From: Pseudogemmobacter faecipullorum
GTDB taxonomy: Bacteria > Pseudomonadota > Alphaproteobacteria > Rhodobacterales > Rhodobacteraceae
Direction: 5' to 3'
Length of the DNA: 64,000 nucleotides
Assembly (NCBI RefSeq): GCF_020539525.1
Contig: NZ_JACDXX010000003.1
Span: 186,001 to 250,000, forward strand
Shown: piece after piece, positions 18,496 to 27,145 of the stretch
How the letters are laid out: each line of letters opens with the position of its first letter
How positions within the stretch are numbered: position 1 is the first letter of the stretch
Program-made: the position numbers and the translations under genes
The notes under the pieces: model-generated
What the model was told of the DNA's origin: nothing
The model's database searches: none
Seen by the model: only the letters and a program-made list of their open reading frames with translations

Positions 18496-19599
18496 TCAGG
18501 CGATCCTCTCGCTGCTGGCAAGCGTATAGCCGGCCGGGGCCACCATGGCACCCTCGGGGGTGAAGACATAGAGATGCGCCGGATCGATCCAGACCGGCAG
18601 GCTGGTGTCGCGTGCCAGAGAGTGGATGCCGCCGACCAGACCGACCCAGCGCTCCTCGCCATGGCTGAGATGGATGAAGGTTTCCGATCCGGTGATCTCG
18701 GTCACCTCAACCCGCGCGGAAAATGGCGCGGCGCCGGGCGAATGTTTCTGCAAAGCCATATGGTTGGCGCGGAAACCTGCGAGATATCTGCCATCGGGCA
18801 AGCCTGCCATCGGCGCGGTCGCCCGGGTGGCCACGGCGCTGCCGAGCCGGATCTGATCGCCCTGTTTCTCCAGCGCCATGAAATTCATCGGCGGATCCGA
18901 GAACACCCGGGCGGTGGTGGCGTCAACCGGATGGCGATAGACTTCGGCGGTGGGGCCGAATTGAGTGATCCGGCCCTCGCAGAGGGTTGCGGTATTGCCG
19001 CCCAGCAGCAGAGCCTCTTCCGGCTCGGTGGTTGCATAGACGAAGATCGCGCCGGAAGCTTCGAATATCTTTGGGATTTCGGCGCGCAGCTCTTCGCGGA
19101 GTTTATAGTCGAGATTGGCCAGCGGCTCATCAAGCAGCACCAGACCTGCGCCTTTGACCAGAGCGCGCGCCAGGGCACAGCGCTGCTGCTGCCCGCCCGA
19201 GAGCTCCAGCGGCCTGCGCTGCAGCATCGGCTCGAGCCGCAGCATGGCGGCAGTTTCGCGCACCTTGCGGTCGATCTCGGCTTTTGGCCGGCCCAGAATA
19301 CGCAAAGGCGAGGCGATATTCTCATAGACCGTCAGGCCGGGGTAGTTGATGAACTGCTGATAAACCATGGCCACGCCACGCTTTTGCACTTTTACCCCGG
19401 TGACATCCTCGCCGTCATGAAAGACCCGGCCGCTGGTCGGCAGATCGAGACCGGCCATCAGCCGCATCAGCGTGGTTTTGCCCGAAAGTGTCGGGCCGAG
19501 CAGCACATTCATCGTGCCGCCCTCCAGCCGCAGATCGGTCGGATGGATATGGGGGCGACCGGCGACGCTCTTTCCCACAGCCTTCAGTTCCAGAACCAT
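18496..19599 (-). CDS. glpS: glycerol ABC transporter ATPase lacking the switch histidine
   Basis: ATPase of 367 residues. Walker A is GPTLSGKT (35-42), the signature LSGGQQQR (133 on) is intact, and Walker B ends in Asp157-Glu158. At the switch position the sequence is YATTEPEEA where YVTHDQEEA is usual, so the catalytic His is Thr191. A C-terminal regulatory domain follows. It is the first transporter gene after glpD, as in the rhizobial order, and is separated from glpT by one base. Confidence 0.9.
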   Translation of the reverse strand: MVLELKAVGKSVAGRPHIHPTDLRLEGGTMNVLLGPTLSGKTTLMRLMAGLDLPTSGRVFHDGEDVTGVKVQKRGVAMVYQQFINYPGLTVYENIASPLRILGRPKAEIDRKVRETAAMLRLEPMLQRRPLELSGGQQQRCALARALVKGAGLVLLDEPLANLDYKLREELRAEIPKIFEASGAIFVYATTEPEEALLLGGNTATLCEGRITQFGPTAEVYRHPVDATTARVFSDPPMNFMALEKQGDQIRLGSAVATRATAPMAGLPDGRYLAGFRANHMALQKHSPGAAPFSARVEVTEITGSETFIHLSHGEERWVGLVGGIHSLARDTSLPVWIDPAHLYVFTPEGAMVAPAGYTLASSERIA

Positions 19600-19623
19600 A
19601 ATCCCTCCCAGAGCGCGACCGGT

Positions 19624-21216
19624 TCAGGCCGCGCTTGTTGTCGCTCCTTCGGCGCGGATCTGCACCATCGCGGTCTCAAGCGCTGCGACCTCATCCTCCG
19701 TCAGTCGCAGCCCCAGTTTTGTGCGGCGCCAGATCACATCCCCGGCGGTCCGGGCATATTCGCGCGTCATCAGCCAGCGCAGCTCAGCCATGCTCAGCGT
19801 GGCGCCGAAATCCTGACCCAGATCTCCGGCCCGGCGGGCCTCGCCCAGGATCTGCCGCGCCTCGGTGCCATAGGAGCGGATCAGCCGTCTGGCATGAAAC
19901 GGCGTCAGGAACGGATAGTCACGCTGCAGCGCGCTGACCTCGGCGCCGTAGCCATCGGTGGCGAAATCCCCGCCCGGCAGCGCTGCTCCGGCGGTCCAGG
20001 GCGCGCGGGCGCCGGGGAAGAAGGGCAGCAGCTTTTCCAGCGCATGTTCGGCCAGGCGGCGATAGGTGGTGATCTTGCCGCCAAAGACATTGAGCAAAGG
20101 CGCGCCGTTCTGATCGAGCGAGAGCACATATTCGCGCGTCGCCGCCGTCGCGGATTTCGCCCCGTCATTATAGAGCGGGCGCACGCCGGAATAGCTCCAG
20201 ACCACATCCTCCGGGCGGACCGGCTGGCGGAAATAGCGGCTGGCAAAGCTGCACAGATAATCGCGCTCGGCCTCGGTGCAGCGGGCCTCGCCCGGGGCGC
20301 CCTGATGATCCTGGTCGGTGGTGCCGATCAGGGTGAAATCCTCTTCATAGGGGATGGCGAAACAGATGCGCCCGTCCGGCCCCTGGAAGAAATAGCTGCG
20401 GTTGTGATCATAGAGCCGCCGCGTGACGATATGGCTGCCGCGCACCAGGCGCACCCCTTCGGTCGAGGGGATCTGCAGCGTGTCGCGGATGATCTGGCCC
20501 ACCCAGGGGCCGCCGGCATTGACAAGGGCGCGGGCGCGGTAGTCGCGCGGGCCTGCAGCGCTTTCGGTGCTGATCACCCAGTGATCCGCCGCGCGCCTTG
20601 CGCCGGTGACGCGGGTCCGGGTCAGGATCTGCGCGCCTTTCGCCGCCGCGTCGCGGGCATTGAGCACCACCAGCCTGGCGTCCTGGACGCAGCAGTCGGA
20701 ATATTCATAGGCCTTTTTCAGATAGGGCTTAAGCGCCTTGCCCGCCGGATCGTCCTGCAGATCCAGCCTGCTGGTCGCGGGCAGGATTTTGCGCCCGCCG
20801 AGATGATCATAGAGAAACAGCCCCAGCCGGATCAGCCAGGCGGGGCGGCTGCCCTTCAGCCAGGGCATACACAGCCCGAGCAGGCGCGAGGTCGGCGTGT
20901 CGCCCTCAAAGCGCATCGCCGGATCGAGCGGCAGCACAAAGCGCATCGGCCAGGCGATATGCGGCATGGCGCTGAGCAGAATCTCGCGTTCGGCCAGCGC
21001 CTCGCGCACAAGGCGGAATTCGAAATATTCGAGATAGCGCAGCCCGCCATGAAACAGCTTGGTCGAGGCAGAGGAGGTGGCCTGGGCCAGATCATCCTGC
21101 TCGGCGAGAATGACCGAAAGCCCGCGCCCGGCGGCGTCACGGGCAATGCCGCAGCCATTGATGCCGCCGCCAATGATGAAAAGATCTGCCGTTTCCGGCT
21201 GCATTTTCTCCTGCAT
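19624..21216 (-). CDS. glpD: glycerol-3-phosphate dehydrogenase (FAD, aerobic type)
   Basis: Flavoprotein of 530 residues that oxidises glycerol 3-phosphate to dihydroxyacetone phosphate at the inner membrane and passes electrons to quinone. The FAD-binding motif IIGGGINGCGIARDAAGRG is at about residues 13-31, followed by SSASTKLFHGGLRYLE, a family signature. The ATG at 21216 has AAAGGAGGG 7 bases upstream; an ATG at 21273 lies closer to the proposed operator and is less likely. It is the first gene of the glycerol operon, divergent from glpR. Confidence 0.95.
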   Translation of the reverse strand: MQEKMQPETADLFIIGGGINGCGIARDAAGRGLSVILAEQDDLAQATSSASTKLFHGGLRYLEYFEFRLVREALAEREILLSAMPHIAWPMRFVLPLDPAMRFEGDTPTSRLLGLCMPWLKGSRPAWLIRLGLFLYDHLGGRKILPATSRLDLQDDPAGKALKPYLKKAYEYSDCCVQDARLVVLNARDAAAKGAQILTRTRVTGARRAADHWVISTESAAGPRDYRARALVNAGGPWVGQIIRDTLQIPSTEGVRLVRGSHIVTRRLYDHNRSYFFQGPDGRICFAIPYEEDFTLIGTTDQDHQGAPGEARCTEAERDYLCSFASRYFRQPVRPEDVVWSYSGVRPLYNDGAKSATAATREYVLSLDQNGAPLLNVFGGKITTYRRLAEHALEKLLPFFPGARAPWTAGAALPGGDFATDGYGAEVSALQRDYPFLTPFHARRLIRSYGTEARQILGEARRAGDLGQDFGATLSMAELRWLMTREYARTAGDVIWRRTKLGLRLTEDEVAALETAMVQIRAEGATTSAA

Positions 21217-21276
21217 CACTGGCCCTCCTTTCCCAGGTTCAGGCTGGGCTATCTCTGCGCGCAGGTCAATCATTTA

Positions 21277-21311
21277 TTTTCGTTTTTTTTCGTTTTGCAA
21301 ATAAACGAAAT
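21277..21311. promoter_or_regulatory. candidate GlpR operator in the glpD-glpR intergenic region
   Basis: Two direct copies of TTTTCGTTTT (21277-21286 and 21287-21296) are followed by an inverted AAACGAAA (21303-21310). The second and third form the palindrome TTTCGTTT-N7-AAACGAAA. The block is strikingly AT-rich for this genome and lies between divergent glpD and glpR. DeoR-type GlpR operators elsewhere have TTCG/CGAA half-sites, so this is the likely site of glycerol-operon repression and GlpR autoregulation. Confidence 0.7.
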
Positions 21312-21543
21312 ATTCCGCACCTGCGAAATGAGAGAACCGGCCTTATCAGGGGCTTAGTCCGCCGGCTTTGCGGCTGCGGCGCGAAACAGGGCACAGACCG
21401 GCGCAATCTCTGCTGCGACCTGCCGATGACAAGGCGCGCATTCCATGGCATGGACCGGGCAAAAGCGGGCAGGGTGGCGCAGAAACGATGCCGCTTTGCC
21501 CCGGAAGAAACCCGTCAGGGAAATGGCCAGGAGAGACCAGCAT

Positions 21544-22305
21544 ATGGCGCTCAGCTTTCGCCAAAGCGAAATATTGGAACTGGCCCGGGCCGAGGGCAAG
21601 GTGGTGGTCGAAGAGCTGGCGGTGCGCTTTGACGTGACCTTGCAGACCATCCGCCGTGATCTGGCCGAACTGGCCGAGGCAGGGCATCTTGACCGGGTGC
21701 ATGGCGGCGCGGTGGCGCGCACCGGCGTCAGCAATATCGCCTGGGAGCGGCGGCGAGGAATGAATGAGGGGGCGAAGCTGGCGATTGCGCGCAGCTGCGC
21801 GGCGCTGATCCCGGATAATTCCTCGCTGATCCTGAATATCGGCACCACCACCGAAGCCGTGGCCCAGGCTTTGCTGCAGCATCGCAATCTGACTGTGGTC
21901 ACCAATAATATGAATGTTGCCAATATCCTGGCGGCGAGCAGCACCTGTGAGGTGGTGCTGGCAGGCGGCACGTTGCGGCGCTCAGATTTTGGTCTGGTGG
22001 GCGAGCTGACCACGCAGTTTCTGGCGCAGTTCAAGGTCGATTTCGCAGTGATCGGCTGTTCGGCGGTAGATGAGGATGGCGATATCCTCGATTTCGATCT
22101 GGCCGAAGTGCGGGTCTCCAAGGCCATTCTGCGCCAGGCGCGGCAGAAATTTCTGGTCACCGACAGTTCAAAATTTGGCCGCTCGGCCCCGGCGCGGCTG
22201 GCCTCTCTGGTCGATCTGGATGCGGTCTTTACCGATCAGCCGCTCAGCCCGCGCCTGGCCGAGCTCTGCGCCGGATCCGGGACCGAGCTGCATCTGGCAG
22301 GCTGA
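21544..22305 (+). CDS. glpR: DeoR-family repressor of glycerol genes
   Basis: Regulator of 253 residues. An N-terminal winged helix-turn-helix (about residues 5-55; VEELAVRFDVTLQTIRRDL is the recognition region) is followed by the DeoR sugar-phosphate sensor domain (NIGTTTEAVAQAL, VVTNNMNVA, GGTLRR). The effector is expected to be glycerol 3-phosphate, by analogy and from its divergent place next to glpD. The ATG at 21544 has AGGAGA about 9 bases upstream; an ATG at 21523 is possible. The upstream gap (21217-21543) holds the candidate operator. Confidence 0.92.
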   Translation: MALSFRQSEILELARAEGKVVVEELAVRFDVTLQTIRRDLAELAEAGHLDRVHGGAVARTGVSNIAWERRRGMNEGAKLAIARSCAALIPDNSSLILNIGTTTEAVAQALLQHRNLTVVTNNMNVANILAASSTCEVVLAGGTLRRSDFGLVGELTTQFLAQFKVDFAVIGCSAVDEDGDILDFDLAEVRVSKAILRQARQKFLVTDSSKFGRSAPARLASLVDLDAVFTDQPLSPRLAELCAGSGTELHLAG

Positions 22306-22390
22306 GAAGGGGGCGCTGCCCCCCGGCCTGAAGCCGCGGCGCCGGAAGATCCGCAGCCGGGGAAATCCCGGGCGGCGCCGCCAGGCCTGG

Positions 22391-23200
22391 TTAATCGGCG
22401 AGCAGGGCGCTGATCAGCGCAGAATCCGGATCGCAGAGATCATCGACGACATCGAAATGATGTTTGCCCCCGGCGATGCTCCAGGGGCAGTTCCAGGTCT
22501 CGGCCAGCATCCGCGCCTGCCAGAAGAAGCCGGGCCGCTCCAGCCCGCCGATATGGATATGGGCCCGGGTGCCGGGGCAGAGCTGCTGACGCACCGGGCT
22601 TTCGGCTGCGGCTTCAGCCTCAGTCAGGCCGAGCGTCTGATTGGCCTTCAGCCCGAGCACCGGCCCCAGCTCGGCCAGTGGCGAGATCGGCAGGCAGCGG
22701 CTGAGGTTAAAGCCGAATTCAGTGGTCGCCAGCCGCGCCGCCAGATGGCCGCCCGCCGAATGGCCGCTGGCCACCAGCGGGCCGGTGTAGCTGGCTTTCA
22801 GGCTGCGGGTCAGCCGCGCCAGGCTTTCGGTGATGGTGCTGATCCGGACCTCGGGCGTGAGCGGATAAGAGGGCATCACCACCCGCCAGCCCCGCGCCAG
22901 CGCGCCCGCCGCCAGATGCGACCAGTCCTTGCGGCCAAAGGCCAGCCACCAGCCGCCATGGATCAGCAAAAGCGTACCCCGCGCCTCGCCCTCGGGGTGG
23001 AACAGGTCAAAGGCCTCACGCGGATGGCTGCCATAGCTCAGGTCACATTCGGCCCTCGCGCCAAGGCTGTCGCGAAAGGCCTGGGCGGCGGCCTGCCAGC
23101 GCGGCGGATAGAGCGCGGCCCCCGCGATGAAATCACCATTGGCGTAATCGCGGTCCGGATCGGGCCAGCAATAGGCGGGGGGCTGGAAAGCTGAGGTCAC
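22391..23200 (-). CDS. alpha/beta hydrolase, kynurenine formamidase-like
   Basis: Cytoplasmic hydrolase of 269 residues. The oxyanion-hole motif LLIHGGWWLAF, the nucleophile elbow SGHSAGGHLAARL and a late GGKHHFDVVDDL (probable catalytic His) match the hormone-sensitive-lipase-like group that includes arylformamidases (AFMID type), which hydrolyse N-formylkynurenine to kynurenine. A kynureninase is encoded 15 kb away on the same strand, which fits but does not prove the role. Esterase or lactonase activity on another substrate remains possible. It is convergent with glpR. Confidence 0.75.
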   Translation of the reverse strand: MTSAFQPPAYCWPDPDRDYANGDFIAGAALYPPRWQAAAQAFRDSLGARAECDLSYGSHPREAFDLFHPEGEARGTLLLIHGGWWLAFGRKDWSHLAAGALARGWRVVMPSYPLTPEVRISTITESLARLTRSLKASYTGPLVASGHSAGGHLAARLATTEFGFNLSRCLPISPLAELGPVLGLKANQTLGLTEAEAAAESPVRQQLCPGTRAHIHIGGLERPGFFWQARMLAETWNCPWSIAGGKHHFDVVDDLCDPDSALISALLAD

Positions 23201-23290
23201 GGTTTTCTCACGCGGACAGAGGATGATCAGGTCTTACTGTTCTGCCCTGGCGCGGTGGTCTTTGCTATAGGCGGCAAGCGCCGCGACGGC

Positions 23291-23323
23291 GAAAGCCTGT
23301 GGCTGGTGAAAGCCTGTGGCTGG
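23291..23323. repeat. 17-bp tandem direct repeat in the intergenic region
   Basis: GAAAGCCTGTGGCTGG occurs twice, separated by one T, in the gap (23201-23476) between the formamidase-like gene and efp. Nothing else but the efp terminator is visible in this gap. Confidence 0.7.
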
Positions 23324-23418
23324 GCGCAAGGCCCTGGCCGCGCCCGGGCCCGCAGGCTGCGCGCCTCTGCTCCCCGGTCGCGAGGCGCCGGGCCGCTCTC
23401 AGAACGGCCCGTGAGATG

Positions 23419-23448
23419 CAAAAGGGCCCGGAACATGCTCCGGGCCCT
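23419..23448 (-). terminator. Rho-independent terminator after efp
   Basis: On the minus strand, a perfect 10-bp stem AGGGCCCGGA / TCCGGGCCCT with a 6-base loop is followed by TTTT, about 30 bases beyond the efp stop. Confidence 0.75.
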
Positions 23449-23476
23449 GATCCTTCACTGCCGCACTTCGGACAGA

Positions 23477-24043
23477 TCAGTCCTTGGCGCGCTCAACATA
23501 GCTGTTGTCATCGGTATTCATGACGATGCGGGTTTCCGGGCCGATATGGGCCGGAACCATGACGCGGATGCCGCTGGTGGTCAGTGCCGGCTTATAGGAG
23601 GAAGAGGCGGTCTGGCCTTTGACCACCGGTTCGGTCTCGGCGATCTCGACGGTGATCTTCTGCGGCACTTCGATGGCGATCGGCGCGCCTTCATAGGTCT
23701 TGACGTAGCAGCGCATGCCTTCGGTCAGATAGACCTTCAGATCGCCCATGACATCGGCGGTCACCACCACCTGGTCATAGCTTTCGGGCTGCATGAAGTG
23801 GAAGCCTTCGCTGTCTTCATAGAGGAAGTCATAGTCGCGCTCATCCACGGTGGCCTTTTCGACGCCATCGGTGGTTTTCCAGCGCTCCGAGACCTTCACC
23901 CCGTCCGAGATGCGGCGCATGTCGACCGAAGTGGTGGGCGTGCCTTTACCGGGGCGATAGGTTTCTGCCGAGAGAACAACGTAAAGCTTGCCGTCCAGTT
24001 CGACGACATTGCCTTTGCGAAGCGACGAGGCGATGACTTTCAC
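23477..24043 (-). CDS. efp: translation elongation factor P
   Basis: EF-P of 188 residues, which enters the ribosomal E site and relieves stalling at proline runs. The N-terminal KOW-like domain begins [12 protein letters not shown], and the modification loop is RPGKGTP with Lys33 as the residue expected to be beta-lysylated. Two OB domains follow. The start is GTG at 24043 with AGGA upstream; the open frame continues upstream, but only the part from this GTG is EF-P. It is divergent from epmA, which encodes the modifying ligase. Confidence 0.97.
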   Translation of the reverse strand: MKVIASSLRKGNVVELDGKLYVVLSAETYRPGKGTPTTSVDMRRISDGVKVSERWKTTDGVEKATVDERDYDFLYEDSEGFHFMQPESYDQVVVTADVMGDLKVYLTEGMRCYVKTYEGAPIAIEVPQKITVEIAETEPVVKGQTASSSYKPALTTSGIRVMVPAHIGPETRIVMNTDDNSYVERAKD

Positions 24044-24160
24044 GGGTGATGATCCTTTGATAAGCGGATGCGCCGGCTGCGGATCCCGGCGGGGATCGCG
24101 CTGGCGATTGCCGCGCCAGATAGCGCAAGCAGGGCAGGATTTCCAGCAGGAATGGCTGAG

Positions 24161-25210
24161 ATGACAAGAAACGCTTCTGAAACCCCCTGGTGGCATCCAT
24201 CCCGCCATGCTGACCGTCGCCCGGTCCTGCTGGCGCGGGGCCGGATTGCCAGCGCTTTGCGGCGCTGGTTTGAGGCTGAGGATTTCCTCGAGGTCGACCC
24301 TTCGGCCTTGCAGGTCAGCCCCGGCAATGAGGCGCATCTGCATGCCTTTCGCACCACTCTGATCGGCGAGGATGGCGCCGCGCGAGAGATGTATCTGCAT
24401 ACCTCGCCGGAATTTGCCATGAAACGGCTGCTGGCGGCGGGCGAGACCCGGATTTTCTCGCTGGGCCATGTCTGGCGCAACCGCGAGCGCGGCCAGCGGC
24501 ACAGCCCCGAATTCACCATGCTCGAATGGTACCGGGTCGGCGCGGATTACACCCGGCTGATGGAGGATATCGCCGCCTGGGCGCAGCTGGCGGTTCAGGC
24601 CGCCGGAACCAGCATGCTGCGCAAGGGCGATCTGAGCTGCGATCCGGCGCTGCCCTTCGAGCGGCTTTCGGTGCTCGATGCCTTTGCCCGCTATGCCGGG
24701 ATCGATCTGGCCGCCACGATGGATGCGCGCGGCGCGACCAGTGCCGCAGCGCTTGCGGCGCAGATGGATCACCAGGGCATTTCGCATATGGCGGGCGAGA
24801 GCTGGTCTGATCTGTTCAGCCGCATCCTCTCGGAGCGGGTCGAGCAGCATCTGGGGCAGGGCCGTCTGACCGTGCTCGACCTTTATCCGGCGGCCGAGGC
24901 GGCGCTGGCCCGCCGCGTGCCGGGGGATCCACGTCTGGCCGAGCGCTTTGAGGTCTATGCCTGCGGCGTCGAGCTGGCCAATGGCTTTGGCGAGCTGACC
25001 GATGCCGATGAGCAGCGTCTGCGCTTTCAGGAAGAAATGGCGATCAAGCGCGCCACCTATGGCGAGGACTATCCGATTGATGAGGATTTCCTTGCCGCTT
25101 TGCGGCTGATGCCGGATGCGGCGGGCTGTGCGCTTGGCTTTGACCGGCTGGTGATGCTGGCCACCGCCGCGCCGAGGGTCGAGGATGTGATCTGGGTGCC
25201 GGTCGGCTGA
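24161..25210 (+). CDS. epmA: elongation factor P beta-lysine ligase
   Basis: Class II lysyl-tRNA-synthetase paralogue (PoxA/GenX) of 349 residues without the anticodon-binding domain; it attaches beta-lysine to the EF-P lysine. Visible features are the motif 2 region ([19 protein letters not shown]), [14 protein letters not shown] before it, and the motif 3 region [12 protein letters not shown] near the C-terminus. The ATG at 24161 has AGGA 9 bases upstream; an ATG at 24152 is also possible. The aminomutase EpmB, needed to make beta-lysine, is not in this window. Confidence 0.94.
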   Translation: MTRNASETPWWHPSRHADRRPVLLARGRIASALRRWFEAEDFLEVDPSALQVSPGNEAHLHAFRTTLIGEDGAAREMYLHTSPEFAMKRLLAAGETRIFSLGHVWRNRERGQRHSPEFTMLEWYRVGADYTRLMEDIAAWAQLAVQAAGTSMLRKGDLSCDPALPFERLSVLDAFARYAGIDLAATMDARGATSAAALAAQMDHQGISHMAGESWSDLFSRILSERVEQHLGQGRLTVLDLYPAAEAALARRVPGDPRLAERFEVYACGVELANGFGELTDADEQRLRFQEEMAIKRATYGEDYPIDEDFLAALRLMPDAAGCALGFDRLVMLATAAPRVEDVIWVPVG

Positions 25211-25451
25211 ACGGCTTGCGAGGGGGCGGAGGCCGGGGCGAGCCCCAGCCCCCCAGTCCCTGGAGCCCGGTCCCCGGGCTCTGACCGCCTGACCGCATGG
25301 GACAGATGCAGAAGCGCCGGGGAGGGTTGCAAAAGCGGAAGGCCGCGCGCGACGGGCCTGACGGTGGGCCCGGCGGCGGAGAGATCTTGCATCAGCGGTT
25401 CATTGGCTTATGCAGGGCCAAACCTTTCTGTCTGCCTCTGGGGAAGAGAAA

Positions 25452-26480
25452 ATGACCCATCGCATCGCCATCCTTGGCGCCTCGGGCTATACCGGTGCTG
25501 AACTGGTCCGCCTGATCGCCACCCATCCCGATCTGACCATCACCGCTTTGTCGGCGGATCGCAAAGCCGGTATGGCGATGGCCGATGTCTTCCCCTTCCT
25601 GCGCCATCTTGATCTGCCGGTCCTGGTGAAGATCGATGAGATCGACTTCAGCCAGATTGATCTGTGCTTCTGCGCTCTGCCGCATGCGACCAGCCAGGAA
25701 GTGATCAGCAAGCTGCCGAAAACCCTGAAGATCGTTGATCTTTCGGCGGATTTCCGGCTGCGCGATCCGGCGGAATATCAGAAATGGTATGGTCAGCCCC
25801 ATGCCGCGGTTGAGATGCAGAAAGAGGCGGTCTACGGGCTGACCGAATTCTACCGCGATGAGATTAAATCGGCGCGTCTTGTGGCCGGAACCGGCTGTAA
25901 TGCCGCGACCGGGCAATATGCGCTGCGTCCGCTGATCGCCGCCGGGGTGATTGATCTTGATGATATCCTGATCGATCTGAAAGCGGGTGTGTCCGGGGCA
26001 GGGCGTTCGCTGAAAGAAAACCTGCTGCATGCCGAGCTTTCGGGCGGCACCCATGCCTATTCGGCGGGCGGCAAACATCGCCATCTGGGCGAGTTCGACC
26101 AGGAATTCTCGAAAATCGCCGGGCGCGAGGTGCGGGTGCAGTTCACCCCGCATCTTTTGCCGATGAACCGTGGTATTCTCGCGACGGTCTATGTGAAGGG
26201 CGATCCGGCTCAGGTGCATCAGACCCTTGCCGCGGCCTATGCCGGGGAATGTTTCCTGAAGGTGCTTCCTTTTGGCGCACTCCCCTCGACCCGCGACATT
26301 GCCGGGTCTAATTACTGTCATATCGGTGTGACCGGCGACCGGATTGCCGGTCGTGCGGTGGTTGTGGCGGTGCTTGACAATCTGACCAAGGGCTCGTCCG
26401 GCCAGGCTTTGCAGAATGCCAATCTGCTGCTGGGGCTGGAGGAGACCGCCGGTCTGATGATGGCGCCGGTCTTCCCCTGA
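25452..26480 (+). CDS. argC: N-acetyl-gamma-glutamyl-phosphate reductase
   Basis: Arginine biosynthesis enzyme of 342 residues that reduces N-acetylglutamyl phosphate to the semialdehyde with NADPH. The Rossmann motif [15 protein letters not shown] is at the N-terminus, and the catalytic Cys149 is in [11 protein letters not shown] start at ATG 25452, with GGGGAAG upstream, because the Rossmann strand begins immediately after it. The 240-base gap before it shows no gene; it contains a GACAGATG motif reminiscent of the intergenic repeat. The next gene, ccmE, follows after 47 bases. Confidence 0.96.
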   Translation: MTHRIAILGASGYTGAELVRLIATHPDLTITALSADRKAGMAMADVFPFLRHLDLPVLVKIDEIDFSQIDLCFCALPHATSQEVISKLPKTLKIVDLSADFRLRDPAEYQKWYGQPHAAVEMQKEAVYGLTEFYRDEIKSARLVAGTGCNAATGQYALRPLIAAGVIDLDDILIDLKAGVSGAGRSLKENLLHAELSGGTHAYSAGGKHRHLGEFDQEFSKIAGREVRVQFTPHLLPMNRGILATVYVKGDPAQVHQTLAAAYAGECFLKVLPFGALPSTRDIAGSNYCHIGVTGDRIAGRAVVVAVLDNLTKGSSGQALQNANLLLGLEETAGLMMAPVFP

Positions 26481-26527
26481 GGCCGGAATGTGACGAGAGC
26501 CCGAGCGGGCGGGAATAAGGAACAGCC

Positions 26528-27001
26528 ATGCAGAGCAGAGCCGGAACCGGCCTTAAAGGTCTGAAGAAGAAACGCCGGATCCAGATCGTGGCCCTGGCCT
26601 TTGCTGCGCTGACACTCTCGGTCGGGCTGGTCGCCTATGCGATGCAGGACGGGATCAATTTCTTCCGCTCGCCCGTTGAGGTGCTGGCGGAAGCCCCGCC
26701 CGAGACCGAGACCTTCCGTCTCGGCGGCCTGGTCAAGCCCGGCTCGATCGTCAACCGCGAAGGCGTGCAGTTCGATTTCGTCGTCACCGATGGCGGGGCC
26801 GAGATTCCGGTGCGCTATATCGGCCGTGATCCGCGCCCCGATCTGTTCAAGGAAAACACCGGCACCATCGCCACCGGGCGGCTGATTGCCGGCACCTTTG
26901 AGGCAACGACGCTGCTTGCCAAACATGACGAGACCTATATGCCGAAAGAGGTCATGGATGCGCTGAAGGCCCAGGGCGTCTATCAGCAACCCGATAGCTG
27001 A
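26528..27001 (+). CDS. ccmE: cytochrome c maturation protein E (heme chaperone)
   Basis: Periplasmic heme chaperone of 157 residues anchored by one N-terminal helix (about residues 19-38) after a basic segment (LKKKRR). The heme-binding motif is LLAKHDETYMP, with His133 covalently binding heme and Tyr137 as ligand. It hands heme from CcmC to the CcmF/CcmH ligation complex. No other ccm gene is adjacent, a common arrangement in this family where ccmE sits apart near argC. Confidence 0.95.
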   Translation: MQSRAGTGLKGLKKKRRIQIVALAFAALTLSVGLVAYAMQDGINFFRSPVEVLAEAPPETETFRLGGLVKPGSIVNREGVQFDFVVTDGGAEIPVRYIGRDPRPDLFKENTGTIATGRLIAGTFEATTLLAKHDETYMPKEVMDALKAQGVYQQPDS

Positions 27002-27145
27002 GCCGTTTCCGGCCCTTAACCGGGCTGAATATTGCGGTAAAGCGGCGGCCCGGCCGCCGCCAGGGCCATGTTCCTTCCAGCCCTGCGCTTGACCCCGGAC
27101 GCGGCCTCTGGCAGGACCAGAGCCATCAGCACAGGATTTGATCAG

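Noticed and set aside
18574-21357. A 927-codon open frame antisense to glpS-glpD
   Set aside because: Same reason: it lies opposite conserved genes with clear motifs, has no domain signature and no plausible ribosome-binding site.
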